Shown here one piece after another: positions 20,583 through 31,155 of a stretch of DNA of 64,000 nt. The number at the start of each line of letters is the position of its first letter. The first letter of the stretch is position 1. The notes under the pieces are model-generated. The model saw nothing but the letters and a program-made list of their open reading frames with translations. It ran no database searches and was not told where the DNA came from. Origin of the DNA: Leptospira bouyouniensis (GTDB taxonomy: Bacteria; Spirochaetota; Leptospiria; Leptospirales; Leptospiraceae); assembly GCF_004769525.1 (NCBI RefSeq), contig NZ_RQFT01000010.1, positions 233,826 to 297,825 on the forward strand, read 5' to 3'. Position numbers and translations under genes: made by a program.

Positions 20583-20604
20583 AAAAAGGATGCCAGAAGT
20601 AGCA

Positions 20605-21762
20605 CTAAAAGGTAAATTTTGCTCCAACCATCACGGATTGCACATTTTGTGCGACCACGGCTTCGACTGTGATCTTTGTGATCAGGGCATTGACCTCAAC
20701 CCCTGCAATGAGAAAATTAGTCGTGTTAGGTGCTTGTGCTTTCCCGCTAATGTCCATCGTCAATGTCCCAGACCTAGATTGTCCGAGTGCAGACGCAGGG
20801 ATCAGTGCAGCAATTTCCGGGGATAAGGAAGCAGAGATTGCACTTGAATCCAGTGCAAGAACAAGGGGACCCGACCTTGTCAGATTTAGGGAAGAATTAC
20901 CAAAGTTCATGGAAGTTCCACCACCGGCAAATAAAGTAAAAAAGTAGAATAACCGAAATCCTGTTCGAAGGTCAATGGGAACACTTGTAACCGTACTTGC
21001 ATAATTGAAAGTAGTTGCCCCACCCCAAGTTCCAATCGCTGGTCCTAACGTGAGGGATTGAGCTTTGTTGTCGTTGTATGTAACATCAATGGTTTGCTTT
21101 TGGTAGTGCAAACCAAGACCCATAGAGATTCCTGAAAATTCAAATAAACCAATTCCATCAGAATAATTTTCAATCAAATGGTATCTCAGTGTAAATCCAC
21201 CACTTGTAATGTCTCCACCTAAATCCACATTCTTGTTCTGAGATTCGATTGCTTTTTGTACATCACCTTGAGCAAAATTAAATTTGAATCCATGTAAGTA
21301 TAAATTGAAACGATGAAGAAATGTTTTGAGTTCGGGTTCCGTGTCAGATGGTCCACCACCCATTAGCCAACCTAAATTTACCCCTACAACAAAGTTAGGT
21401 GCAAGGGATGCACCTACATTGGGCAATTTTTGAAAACTTAGATTTTGGTACACAACATTAATGTCTTCTTTTTGTTGACCGGCTACGGTTACACCAAGTC
21501 CAACTTGGAATCTGTTCACAATCCCTGGCCCCATCATTGACGAATTGATATTAGAAACAACAGCGGCTTCCGACATCGTGGCGAGAACTTTGTCCGTATA
21601 TTGTAATTGTAAGGCTTGGTCTAAATTATTGATTTGAGATTGGATGGATGCAGGTAAAATTGAACACGCATCACCCGTACACGTAACACCTGCTTCCGTT
21701 TGGTTAGGAGACAGAATAATGGAACTCAGAAAAACTATGACTGTGAACGTACGTATTCTCAT
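20605..21762 (-). CDS. Exported beta-rich outer-membrane/surface protein (possibly Lsa36-like)
   Basis: 385-aa protein with a signal peptide ending near NQTEA, then an acidic, Gly/Ser/Thr-rich mature part with alternating hydrophobic strands and a terminal aromatic (VGAKFTF), the pattern of an outer-membrane beta barrel. One early Cys pair (CTGDAC) could form a disulfide. The overall character fits Leptospira surface proteins annotated as Lsa36-like, but I recall that from memory and give it low weight. AGGGGC lies 5 nt before the ATG at 21762, preferred over an upstream start at 21813. Confidence 0.7.
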   Translation of the reverse strand: MRIRTFTVIVFLSSIILSPNQTEAGVTCTGDACSILPASIQSQINNLDQALQLQYTDKVLATMSEAAVVSNINSSMMGPGIVNRFQVGLGVTVAGQQKEDINVVYQNLSFQKLPNVGASLAPNFVVGVNLGWLMGGGPSDTEPELKTFLHRFNLYLHGFKFNFAQGDVQKAIESQNKNVDLGGDITSGGFTLRYHLIENYSDGIGLFEFSGISMGLGLHYQKQTIDVTYNDNKAQSLTLGPAIGTWGGATTFNYASTVTSVPIDLRTGFRLFYFFTLFAGGGTSMNFGNSSLNLTRSGPLVLALDSSAISASLSPEIAALIPASALGQSRSGTLTMDISGKAQAPNTTNFLIAGVEVNALITKITVEAVVAQNVQSVMVGAKFTF

Positions 21763-21871
21763 GAAGCCCCTATCATACCAAATATCGGAGATTGGTCTAC
21801 GATTTCTTAACAAATGAGCACCGCAGAATTTCCTAGTTTACAGACAAAGAAATCCGTGCCTTTTTTCTCTT

Positions 21872-22243
21872 ATGGCTCCTATCCAAGAAAAACGGAAATA
21901 TGCTCGCGTCAAACCCCTAGATAATGAACCAGTCGAGATCCATTTGATGGGTACGGCACTTTTGGATGTATTACATGCTAGTGACATTAGTTTGGGCGGT
22001 ATCGGGATTGTGGCTCCAAACCATTTTGACGAATGGGATATGAATGAAACCGTTGAGATCCTTGTCGCACTGCCAGGGGATTTAGCAGATTTTTTGGCAA
22101 AAGGTGTGATCAAACAAATTGGGAAAAAATCGAAGGAATCAGGTGTATACGGTGTCCAATTTACCGCGATGGGACCCAAAGGCAAACAAGACTTGCAAGT
22201 GTATGTCAACCGAATGGTCAGGCAAGGTCGCGTTTTAAACTAA
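21872..22243 (+). CDS. PilZ-domain protein (candidate c-di-GMP receptor)
   Basis: 123-aa single-domain protein. EKRKYARV fits the RxxxR c-di-GMP motif and DISLGGIGI the (D/N)xSxxG motif, so both ligand-binding elements of PilZ are present. Such stand-alone PilZ proteins relay cyclic-di-GMP levels to motility or envelope machinery; the partner is not evident. It is monocistronic between a divergent outer-membrane protein gene and a 230-bp spacer. Confidence 0.85.
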   Translation: MAPIQEKRKYARVKPLDNEPVEIHLMGTALLDVLHASDISLGGIGIVAPNHFDEWDMNETVEILVALPGDLADFLAKGVIKQIGKKSKESGVYGVQFTAMGPKGKQDLQVYVNRMVRQGRVLN

Positions 22244-22472
22244 ACAATTGTTCGTTATCGTTTTACTTTCGCCTTGAGATTTTTAATTTGGGATTAGTTT
22301 TCGCAGCTTTCAAACGTAGATTTATAATTCCATCTTGGGTAATCACTACCTTCAACTAATTTCGTTTTTTCAAATATTCTAAAATTACATTTGCTACTTA
22401 GAATGATTCTATCTAGACTTGTATCCAATTCCATAGGAAAATCGGATGCCTCTATGGTTTATAGGTGGAATT

Positions 22473-24002
22473 ATGTCAATGTTCCGGCTTTCGGGAGTTT
22501 CCCGTTTAGACCAACTCAAAATTTACACTCCCATCTTTTTGGACAGTTTGTTCGATTCCCATAAAAGGGAGTTGATGTTAACAGACCAAGCAGCGAAGGT
22601 ATTGTCTAGTTTACGAAAGTTATGTGTTCCAGATCTAAACCAAAGTTATTTTGCCTTTCAACTCAATTCGGAAACAATCAAAGAGAATGAACTAAAAATA
22701 TATGGGAAAGGTATGGTTTCACTCATTCAAAATTTATTGGATAATGAATTGGCAATGCCTATTTATTTTTTGATTCGAAAAGAAGAAGAACAAACTGCAA
22801 ATGATATTCCTAACTTTTATAATTTGATAGAACCTTTACATGTAGAGCTTGCCATTGTATCCTATTCGGGGGATAGGGTCGAAGAAAAATATGCCTTTGC
22901 TTTTAATGCCATCGCCGCAAGATCCTTTGTAAACCTTCAGAATTTTTTGGTGGATAACTTCCAAAAAGAGACAAGTGACTTCTTACAAATACCAATCGAA
23001 ACGTTAAATTCCAAACCCATCTCTATCATAAGGAAGATGTTATACGATTTTGAATCTCCATTCGAAATCAAAATAGAATTTCGTGAAGAATTAATCCAAT
23101 ATTTAGAAGATGGATTTACCAATTCAGAAATTTACTTTTTTTTGCCAACACTCGGTTGGGTTTACTATGATACAACGGATGCGATTCAAAAAGAACAGGA
23201 ATACTCTCGTTTTTTTGAAGAGAAAATAGTTCCAAAACTCATCGAATTAGATCCAGGTTTAAAAGTAAGTTATCAAGGAATGAAAGAAAAAATAATGGAT
23301 TCTAAGTTTGATGAACTACGAAACAAATCCTATTTGCCTCAAATCGAATTTTTAGAAACGATCCAGTCCACTCTTACTGCTGAAGAATTTCCAATTCTCG
23401 AGTTTGTCAAAATATACCAAATATTAGCAACAAAAGCGGAAAAAATATCGGAAGAAAAAGCAGCGATTGAAGCCAAACAACATTTTGAAATTCTTTATAC
23501 AATGCTAAAGATGGGTGATAATTTTATTAGTCGTTTTTTGTTAATCGACCAGAGCCTGTACACAGGAAATGATCGTGTGATTTTAGAATTGCAAAAAGCT
23601 GATGATGTAATGTATTGTGAATACTATTATAATTCTACTTTTTATTGGGTTTTCCTTTCGAAAGACATTTCCTCTGCCAATATTGTGATGGAAAAAATCA
23701 TCGAACACCATTATGAAGGTGATCATACTTTATACATCTTTGAAACATTGATGGAGAATTATCCCAGTGTTAAAAAAAGTTTTTTGACGAATCGAAAATT
23801 CAAAAATTTATACAATGAAGCAAAGAACATTGTGTATTGGAAACAGGTTTCATTTTTGTATCGATTGTTTCGTTTTTTGATTGGTGATGAATTCCCTTTG
23901 GAATGGGAAAAAAATATCCTTTCAAAAGTGAAATACAATCAAATGAAGGCAAAGTATTTGCCACGAAAAAATAAAAATAAGGTCATGAGCACTAAACCAT
24001 AA
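22473..24002 (+). CDS. Conserved-looking protein of unknown function, about 509 aa
   Basis: Soluble, charged, helix-rich protein with no signal peptide, membrane segment or motif I recognise. Aromatic residues are abundant (YYDTTDAIQKEQEYSRFFEE; YCEYYYNSTFYWVF). A coiled-coil-like stretch sits near AEKISEEKAAIEAKQ (about residue 330). The start at 22473 is chosen because AGGTGG is placed correctly just upstream; an ATG at 22446 lacks one. Monocistronic, upstream of the thiamine riboswitch. Possibly a Leptospira-specific protein. Confidence 0.6.
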   Translation: MSMFRLSGVSRLDQLKIYTPIFLDSLFDSHKRELMLTDQAAKVLSSLRKLCVPDLNQSYFAFQLNSETIKENELKIYGKGMVSLIQNLLDNELAMPIYFLIRKEEEQTANDIPNFYNLIEPLHVELAIVSYSGDRVEEKYAFAFNAIAARSFVNLQNFLVDNFQKETSDFLQIPIETLNSKPISIIRKMLYDFESPFEIKIEFREELIQYLEDGFTNSEIYFFLPTLGWVYYDTTDAIQKEQEYSRFFEEKIVPKLIELDPGLKVSYQGMKEKIMDSKFDELRNKSYLPQIEFLETIQSTLTAEEFPILEFVKIYQILATKAEKISEEKAAIEAKQHFEILYTMLKMGDNFISRFLLIDQSLYTGNDRVILELQKADDVMYCEYYYNSTFYWVFLSKDISSANIVMEKIIEHHYEGDHTLYIFETLMENYPSVKKSFLTNRKFKNLYNEAKNIVYWKQVSFLYRLFRFLIGDEFPLEWEKNILSKVKYNQMKAKYLPRKNKNKVMSTKP

Positions 24003-24021
24003 TTCTCTTCAGTTAATTTTG

Positions 24022-24052
24022 TTGTCAAAAAATGAGAATCCAAAGAGATAAG
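24022..24052 (+). promoter_or_regulatory. Candidate sigma70-type promoter for thiC
   Basis: TTGTCA at 24022-24027 and GATAAG at 24047-24052, 19 bp apart, would place transcription start close to 24060, exactly where the riboswitch begins. The -10 match is weak (4 of 6) and the spacing is long. Confidence 0.3.
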
Positions 24053-24060
24053 AAATAACC

Positions 24061-24151
24061 GTTAGGGGTGCCTAAGGTTTTTGGTTTTCCAAAAATTCGG
24101 CTGAGAAATACCCTTTTTGAACCTGATCTTGGTAATACTTGCGAAGGGAAA
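24061..24151 (+). promoter_or_regulatory. TPP (THI-box) riboswitch
   Basis: Thiamine-pyrophosphate aptamer upstream of thiC. The conserved blocks appear in order: AGGGGTGCC, then CGGCTGAGAAATACCC, then GAACCTGATCTTGGTAATA, then GCGAAGGGAA. The variable P3 arm is the short TTTTTGGTTTTCCAAAAA hairpin. About 135 nt separate it from the thiC start, with no terminator-like hairpin plus T run. TTTCCTT at 24237-24243 can pair with AAGGAAA at 24276-24282, which covers the thiC ribosome site, so control of translation is suggested. Confidence 0.95.
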
Positions 24152-24232
24152 CGGAAAAAAAATATTCCATCGTAACTATCATGGGCCATGTTCCATAGAA
24201 ATGGTTTTTATTGATTTTAACGTCTGTGATAA

Positions 24233-25822
<1,590 letters not shown>

Positions 25823-25918
25823 ATTGGGAATCAAAGAGTATGATTGGATGGTATGAGGTAAGTTTTCCTTACAGTTTACTTACTGATTCTTAAAACCAAG
25901 TTGGAAAGTTTTGATAAA

Positions 25919-25942
25919 AAAACCAGGCGTAAGCCTGGTTTT
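25919..25942. terminator. Bidirectional intrinsic terminator between thiC and the acyl-CoA dehydrogenase gene
   Basis: Stem AAAACCAGGC with GCCTGGTTTT around the tetraloop GTAA. The plus side ends in TTTT; the minus side ends in seven T. It can stop both convergent transcripts, and is better for the minus-strand gene. Confidence 0.9.
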
Positions 25943-25954
25943 ATCTGATTCACG

Positions 25955-25989
25955 ATCGAAAGAAAACACTATATATGTTTTCTTTCGAT
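25955..25989. repeat. Perfect 14-bp inverted repeat next to the terminator
   Basis: ATCGAAAGAAAACA and its exact complement TGTTTTCTTTCGAT flank a 7-nt AT loop. No T run follows on either strand. It lies between the terminator and the acyl-CoA dehydrogenase stop, so it may stabilise the 3' end of that mRNA or act as a protein site. Confidence 0.7.
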
Positions 25990-25998
25990 TTATTGTTT

Positions 25999-27129
25999 TT
26001 ATAAACCTAAACTTCTACCAATGATTTCTTTCATGATCTCAGTGGTTCCAGCATAGATAGTTTGGATCCTTGCATCGAGGTATGCTCTTGCAATAGGATA
26101 CTCCATCATATAACCGTATCCACCAAAGAACTGTAAACACTCATCTGTATGGCGTTTTTGCATTTCAGTCGCATACCATTTACACATAGAAGCTTCTGCA
26201 GTTGTATTTTCACCTTTCATGTGTTCCATAACAACTTTGTCGCAGAAAACTTGAGCCATCTCAAGTTCTGTTGCCATCTCAGCCATTTTGAACTTTGTAT
26301 TTTGAAAAGATCCAATCTTTTGGCCAAAGGCTTTTCGTTCTTTGATGTATTGGAGTGTGATGGTTTGTACAAGTCGCGTCGCTTCCACGGCTGCGACTGC
26401 TAATACCAATCGTTCTTGTGCAAGTTTTTGCATGAGGTAACGAAACCCTTGTCCTTGTTTTCCAATGAGATTGGATTTGGGAACAATCACATCATTGAAA
26501 TACAATTCTGATGTATCTTGTGCTTTGAGTCCGATTTTTTCTAAGTTACGGCCACGTTCAAATCCTTTCATGCCTTCTTCAATCATGACAAGAGAAATGG
26601 TTCCGTTATCGTGTTTCACTGCTGTGATGATGAGGTCAGCAAGTTGTCCATTAGAGATAAACGTTTTTTGTCCATTGACTACAAAATGATCACCCTTATC
26701 GACTGCACTCGTTCGAAGGGATTTTAAATCCGAACCAGCACCAGGTTCAGTCATCGCAACGGCAAGGATGGATTCACCCGAAGCACATTTTGGCAACCAA
26801 CGTTTCTTTTGTTCATCGCTGGCATAGGTCGAAATGTACGGAGCGATCACATCGTTGTGAAGGGAAATGAAAAAACCACTGTTTCCCACTCGAGATGATT
26901 CTTCGATGATGATGATGTTGTATAGAAAATCGGCTCCAGATCCACCGTATTCGGTTGGAACATCGGGACAAAGTAATCCGTTATCTCCGGCCTTTCTCCA
27001 AACTTCCTTTGGCACAATGTGGTTTTTTTCCCATGTTTCATGGTGTGGTTTGACTTCTGTTTCAAAAAATTTCCGAGCCATCTCGCGGAATTGTTGGTGT
27101 TCTTCAGTAAAAGGGAGGATACGCTCCAT
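25999..27129 (-). CDS. Acyl-CoA dehydrogenase
   Basis: FAD-dependent acyl-CoA dehydrogenase, 376 aa, the standard length. Signatures: AMTEPGAGSDL (flavin region), RKAFGQKIGSFQ and the C-terminal QFFGGYGYMMEYP. The usual catalytic Glu of the IYEGT motif is replaced (IYAGTTEIMKE, Ala at about 360), but Glu239 in AQERLVLA sits where the long-chain and isovaleryl-CoA dehydrogenases carry their base. The enzyme is therefore predicted active and of the LCAD/IVD branch. Electrons would go to ETF, not encoded here. Likely role: fatty-acid beta-oxidation, the main carbon route of leptospires. Confidence 0.9.
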   Translation of the reverse strand: MERILPFTEEHQQFREMARKFFETEVKPHHETWEKNHIVPKEVWRKAGDNGLLCPDVPTEYGGSGADFLYNIIIIEESSRVGNSGFFISLHNDVIAPYISTYASDEQKKRWLPKCASGESILAVAMTEPGAGSDLKSLRTSAVDKGDHFVVNGQKTFISNGQLADLIITAVKHDNGTISLVMIEEGMKGFERGRNLEKIGLKAQDTSELYFNDVIVPKSNLIGKQGQGFRYLMQKLAQERLVLAVAAVEATRLVQTITLQYIKERKAFGQKIGSFQNTKFKMAEMATELEMAQVFCDKVVMEHMKGENTTAEASMCKWYATEMQKRHTDECLQFFGGYGYMMEYPIARAYLDARIQTIYAGTTEIMKEIIGRSLGL

Positions 27130-27180
27130 AAAATTTGTGACTCCTTGATATGGAAATGTTACAGAAATGGCGAATTGAGG

Positions 27181-29334
27181 TCAATTATAAACAGTGTTCA
27201 GCTTCATATAGACGCCAGGATTTTTCTTAATGTACTGGATGGCGTCTTCTTGGGAAAGCACATAGAGTTCGGTGCCTGGCCAAGCAATAAAACTGAAATG
27301 AGAAGGGAGGCCTTTGGTTAGCGAGTAAATCTCACCGACAAAATCCCCAGCTCCCAGTTCCCGGATGGTTTTGTGGTTTTGCATCACAACCACTGTTCCT
27401 GACCGCACAATGTAGGCATTTTGGAAGGTTTGGTTCTCTTCGATGAGAACGGCTTCTTTTTTGACTGTCTCTAATTTTAAAATCAGTTCGAGTTGGGTGA
27501 CTTGGTAACTGGTGAGCCCTCGGAAGGTTTGGGACTCGGTCAGCGTTTTCCACGTATTGGTCTCTCGGATACTATTCAGTTTGATGAGGTTTTCGTGGAG
27601 TTTTGAGCCGCGGATAAACTGGAAAAATCTCGTTTTTTCAATGGTCAAGGCAAGCACATCGGTTTCAGCATACACATCGGCCTGGCGTACTGTATCGAGG
27701 ATAAGGGATGCCTCTCCAAAATACTCGTAAGTTCCATAGCGTTTTACGGCAGAATGGTCACTGGAGAGTCCTTCAAACCGAACATTCCCAGAGGCAATGA
27801 TGAAAAACCGATCCCCATGGGTACCTTTTTTGATGATTTGTTCCCCACGACGGAAACGTTCTTCCTTTACGATTTGTAAAAATTCTTTTGCCTTCTCAAT
27901 CGGAAATCCAGAGAAAATATCAATCTGAGATAAAATTTCTAAGAGTTGGAATGCCTCTTGGTGTTTGGGAGGAGTGATCTCAGGATACAAAGTATTTTCA
28001 ATGCCAAACTTAGCCAGTGTTAGGTGGTTCCCTTTTGGCATATCTTTGGCTGCTATGTGGTAAACCGTGATTCGTTTTTGTACCTCTTCAGGTAAGGATG
28101 CCAAATAACTGATTTTAGTATGAAGAGGAGGGACACCTGCTTCATGGTAGATAATTTTTCTATCCCAAGGAAAGTCTTTTAGGAATTGGTATCTAGTTTC
28201 TGGTAACACACCTTTTTTATACATATCCTCAAAAGCTTCTGGGTCATTTAAGTGGTCAGATGTATAATAGAAGGATTGATCTTGGAAAAAGAATTCAAAT
28301 CCAACAGAAGGTATGGAATGAATGGCATAGTGGAAATAAAATTCTCCACCATTAATGATAGTAGGCCTTCCAATCACCACTGGGATAAAATCAAATAAAT
28401 CCGTGATTTCCTTACGTGGAATCTTTGTTAGACTACAATATTTTTTAAGAAAAGATTCCATCACTGTTGCTGTAGCATAAATTGTGATTTTGGATTCTTC
28501 TAATATCTTTTGGAAGGTTCCTGCATCATGGTCTGCATGGCAATGGGTAAGGATGATAGAGTTAATAAACTTAGGATTTACATTGGACTCCCTCAACCAT
28601 TCCGTTGAGTTTACAGGTGGGTCCACCATGATTCCTTGGCCATTCAACCAAATGATAAAGCCAGAAGTGTTGTCACTTGGGTCAAAGCCGTGTGACGGTC
28701 CAAGGCAGGTGATGCCAATGAGTGGTGGTTGGAAAGGTTCTTCTAATCGTTTTCCAATATCATATTTGACATGGAAATCTACTTCACCTGGGATTTTGGT
28801 TTTTTTATCACCATCCACAACAAGGAATTCATTGGAGGGGAGTTGTTCGATTGTGATTCCACCAAACTTTGCTTTGTGGGAATCATCAAACAAAACAAAT
28901 TCCACCACTTCTTCCATTGACTTATAACTACGAAAGTATGCCATTTCGGCTTTGATATCGGGAAACCCATAACTCTCAGCACCATCGATAAATTCAGAAG
29001 ATAGATTTACTTCTTGAGGACCCATAAGCGATTCCCCAAGAACAATGGTTAGCTGTTCTTTCTGTTCAGCAGAACAAACGATAAAGGTTTTTTTGCCACC
29101 ACGAAAGAAGAAATTAAAATAAATGGGGAATTCAAGTTCGGCAATTGAGATGCCTTTTTCCACATGGAAGAACTTGTTAGGGAGGACAAACACCAAAGGG
29201 GTTTGTTTTTCTAACCCCATGGTGTCCTTAATTGTTTCAGGAGGGGATCCGAACTGGATATACCCTTCTGATGTATCGACTAAATATCCCCCTCTAGGGA
29301 GTGCTGTAAAACCATTCGGTTCGGAACTGACCAT
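27181..29334 (-). CDS. Metallo-beta-lactamase fold protein fused to two cyclic-nucleotide-binding domains
   Basis: 717-aa soluble protein. Residues about 205-430 hold a metallo-hydrolase fold with HCHADHD (His264, His266, Asp268, His269) and later metal ligands such as YTSDH and HEAG. Residues about 475-590 and 600-715 are two cNMP-binding (CRP-like) domains, each with the phosphate-cassette glycine-rich turn (YEYFGEASLILDTVRQADV; AGDFVGEIYSLTKG). The N-terminal 200 residues are unassigned. A nucleotide-gated hydrolase or phosphodiesterase is inferred; the substrate is unknown. The second cassette lacks an obvious arginine for cNMP phosphate. Confidence 0.82.
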   Translation of the reverse strand: MVSSEPNGFTALPRGGYLVDTSEGYIQFGSPPETIKDTMGLEKQTPLVFVLPNKFFHVEKGISIAELEFPIYFNFFFRGGKKTFIVCSAEQKEQLTIVLGESLMGPQEVNLSSEFIDGAESYGFPDIKAEMAYFRSYKSMEEVVEFVLFDDSHKAKFGGITIEQLPSNEFLVVDGDKKTKIPGEVDFHVKYDIGKRLEEPFQPPLIGITCLGPSHGFDPSDNTSGFIIWLNGQGIMVDPPVNSTEWLRESNVNPKFINSIILTHCHADHDAGTFQKILEESKITIYATATVMESFLKKYCSLTKIPRKEITDLFDFIPVVIGRPTIINGGEFYFHYAIHSIPSVGFEFFFQDQSFYYTSDHLNDPEAFEDMYKKGVLPETRYQFLKDFPWDRKIIYHEAGVPPLHTKISYLASLPEEVQKRITVYHIAAKDMPKGNHLTLAKFGIENTLYPEITPPKHQEAFQLLEILSQIDIFSGFPIEKAKEFLQIVKEERFRRGEQIIKKGTHGDRFFIIASGNVRFEGLSSDHSAVKRYGTYEYFGEASLILDTVRQADVYAETDVLALTIEKTRFFQFIRGSKLHENLIKLNSIRETNTWKTLTESQTFRGLTSYQVTQLELILKLETVKKEAVLIEENQTFQNAYIVRSGTVVVMQNHKTIRELGAGDFVGEIYSLTKGLPSHFSFIAWPGTELYVLSQEDAIQYIKKNPGVYMKLNTVYN

Positions 29335-29352
29335 TAGGGGATAATTTATTTC

Positions 29353-29664
29353 CTACTTGTGATTTTCTATAAATTTTTTAATTTGCGGTTTTGGTAAAGC
29401 ACCAATTGCTTTGTCTACTAAAACTCCATCTTTATAGAGAAGCAGAGTAGGGATGGATTGGATACCGAGCTCCTGCGCTGTCTTCTGGTTGAAATCAACG
29501 TTTAGTTTTGTAATTTTGATATCCGCCATTTCTTGTGAAAGTTCATCAAGTACAGGAGCAACCATTCTACAAGGTCCACACCATTCTGCCCAACAATCCA
29601 CTAAAACCACGCCATTTGCAGTTTCTTGTTTGAAATTGGCGTCATTGATTTCTGTAAGTGCCAT
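29353..29664 (-). CDS. trxA: Thioredoxin
   Basis: 103-aa classical thioredoxin with the WCGPC active site (Cys29, Cys32), the cis-Pro region SIPTLLLYKDG and the usual length. A cytoplasmic disulfide reductase needing thioredoxin reductase, which is not in the window. AAGGAG lies upstream of the ATG. It precedes the metallo-hydrolase gene by 18 bp and may be co-transcribed with it. Confidence 0.96.
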   Translation of the reverse strand: MALTEINDANFKQETANGVVLVDCWAEWCGPCRMVAPVLDELSQEMADIKITKLNVDFNQKTAQELGIQSIPTLLLYKDGVLVDKAIGALPKPQIKKFIENHK

Positions 29665-29736
29665 ATTTCGAAATCTCCTTTTGAAACGTATAACCTTTCT
29701 ATAAACTAGACTGGGGATTCTAGGGAAAATCGTCGA

Positions 29737-30558
29737 TTATTGTTTCTTTTTTTTCTTTTTATCGTCGGATTCGAGGTCCGTGATCTTTTGTTGGAAGGAC
29801 TCAATGAGTGTTTTCGTTTTTTCCAAATCTTCATTTTCGCCGGTAATTTGGAATATTTTGCGGTTCATCTCGAGCATTTCCACAGAATGTTTCAAATCTG
29901 TGGAATCTTGTGTTGACATTTCAAATTTAGATCGATAGTCCTGGGCCGCTTGGTTGGCAAGTTCGATGATGAGGTTAAAGTGTTCCTTTCTAATATAATA
30001 GTAAGGATTTTCTAAATCTTGTTCTTTCTCGTAGGCGATAAAATCAAAAAGATTCTTAGTACATGCCGCCACACGGAAATTGATATCAGGCCAAGACCAT
30101 TTCCATTTCGAATTGGTACCAAAGGCAGTTACCGTTTTTTTCATGGCTTGCAGTAAACCTTTGATGAGGTTCAATCGTTGTGTAGGTGTAAACCTTTCAA
30201 TTTTCGCAAGTAGTTCTTTGTTTTCAGATAAAGATCCATCCACATTGTTTCCAACTGTTTTTTCAATGTATGAGATGCAGTTATAAATTTCTTTTCTGGC
30301 AGTTTCTAAGTAGTTGTTATTGTTGATCTCAAGGATGGCAGTGGAAAGTTCATTGATCACAATACAAGTGTTAATCGTTTTGATCGAATTGATGGCAAGG
30401 GAGATGTTAAAGTAAGGTTCCATATCCTTACTTTTTTTGGCTTGGACTTTGAATATATTGGCTTCTTTTTTTAACTCTTCGAGGTAGTTTTTGAAATCTA
30501 CCAATTTGTCATTGAAGTCAGCTTTTTTTTCCTTCGTGATGGCCATGTCTGGTTTCAT
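29737..30558 (-). CDS. Unknown helical protein with a lysine-rich tail
   Basis: About 274 aa, strongly charged and helical ([33 protein letters not shown]), ending in an unbroken lysine run (DDKKKKKKQ). No motif recognised. ATG at 30558 or 30546 is preferred to one at 30681, because the longer form would run over the divergent small gene at 30632 and its extra residues look non-coding. Neither start has a clear ribosome site. Lies upstream of trxA with 72 bp between. Confidence 0.6.
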   Translation of the reverse strand: MKPDMAITKEKKADFNDKLVDFKNYLEELKKEANIFKVQAKKSKDMEPYFNISLAINSIKTINTCIVINELSTAILEINNNNYLETARKEIYNCISYIEKTVGNNVDGSLSENKELLAKIERFTPTQRLNLIKGLLQAMKKTVTAFGTNSKWKWSWPDINFRVAACTKNLFDFIAYEKEQDLENPYYYIRKEHFNLIIELANQAAQDYRSKFEMSTQDSTDLKHSVEMLEMNRKIFQITGENEDLEKTKTLIESFQQKITDLESDDKKKKKKQ

Positions 30559-30631
30559 TTTCGGCAGAAAGACTTGGTTTTGTCCATAAAAAACGTCGAC
30601 CTGGACCCGAGTTTGCCGAAACTGGAATAGA

Positions 30632-30844
30632 ATGGAAAATACTCCCCGTAAACGAAGGGATCTCCTTGATTTACTCGACACCTACAAATACATGAACCAG
30701 GCCATTTTCTGGGATTTTTTGGATTTGGACGGGCGTTGGGACTTTGCCAACGGTTGGTTACACCTGAACCACCCTGAGGACGAGTGGCGGGTTCGGGCAT
30801 CGGAGCAATTCCCTCCCATTCGCCCAGAAGGCACAGACCACTAA
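30632..30844 (+). CDS. Small protein of unknown function, 70 aa
   Basis: A 70-aa reading frame with protein-like composition, rich in Asp, Leu and Trp ([19 protein letters not shown]), preceded by a weak GGAA 5 nt upstream of the ATG. It diverges from the lysine-tail gene with about 75 bp between starts. Local G+C is higher than in neighbouring genes, and a reading frame on the opposite strand overlaps it, so identity as a gene is uncertain. Confidence 0.45.
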   Translation: MENTPRKRRDLLDLLDTYKYMNQAIFWDFLDLDGRWDFANGWLHLNHPEDEWRVRASEQFPPIRPEGTDH

Positions 30845-31155
30845 CCAAAAAAAGGTCAGCAACTGCTAACACATTGTAGTTTTTGATCCAAACAATTCAC
30901 CCTTTCAAGTAGAAAGGGTTTAACTTCCTAATAAAATCCTATTTCATCCTCTGATCCTTTTTACCAAAAGTTGGACTTTCGTTTTTTGATCCATAAACGA
31001 AATAGCAATCCGACCCACACCAATGAGGGTTTTGTTCCTTATAAATTTGAATTTGCAAAAGTGAAATTTTACGAGAAGGGGGAAAGGTAAAAGATCGTAT
31101 GAAAAAGAAGTAAATCCAAGACCTTTGTATCGGTCTTGGATGGAGTGAAATTTTT
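30845..31155. other. Gene-free spacer of about 310 bp with two hairpins
   Basis: No convincing reading frame. ACCCTTTC (30899-30906) pairs with GAAAGGGT (30912-30919) followed by TTT, a weak terminator for the small plus-strand gene. A stronger hairpin at 31114-31141 serves the minus-strand gene. Nothing else is evident. Confidence 0.5.
31114..31141 (-). terminator. Terminator-like hairpin after the exported-protein gene
   Basis: Perfect 10-bp stem, ATCCAAGACC with GGTCTTGGAT, and an 8-nt loop, 14 bp past the stop on the minus strand. It is followed by TTTACTTCTTTTT, so the T tract is interrupted. Confidence 0.7.

Noticed and set aside
20590..20947. Plus-strand reading frames opposite the outer-membrane protein gene
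   Set aside because: They are antisense shadows of a gene with signal peptide and good ribosome site.
25999..27129. Inactive acyl-CoA dehydrogenase because IYEGT reads IYAGT
   Set aside because: A Glu in AQERLVLA occupies the alternative base position used by long-chain and isovaleryl-CoA dehydrogenases.
30559..30681. N-terminal extension of the lysine-tail protein
   Set aside because: The added residues are Arg-rich and shadow-like and would overlap the divergent small gene.
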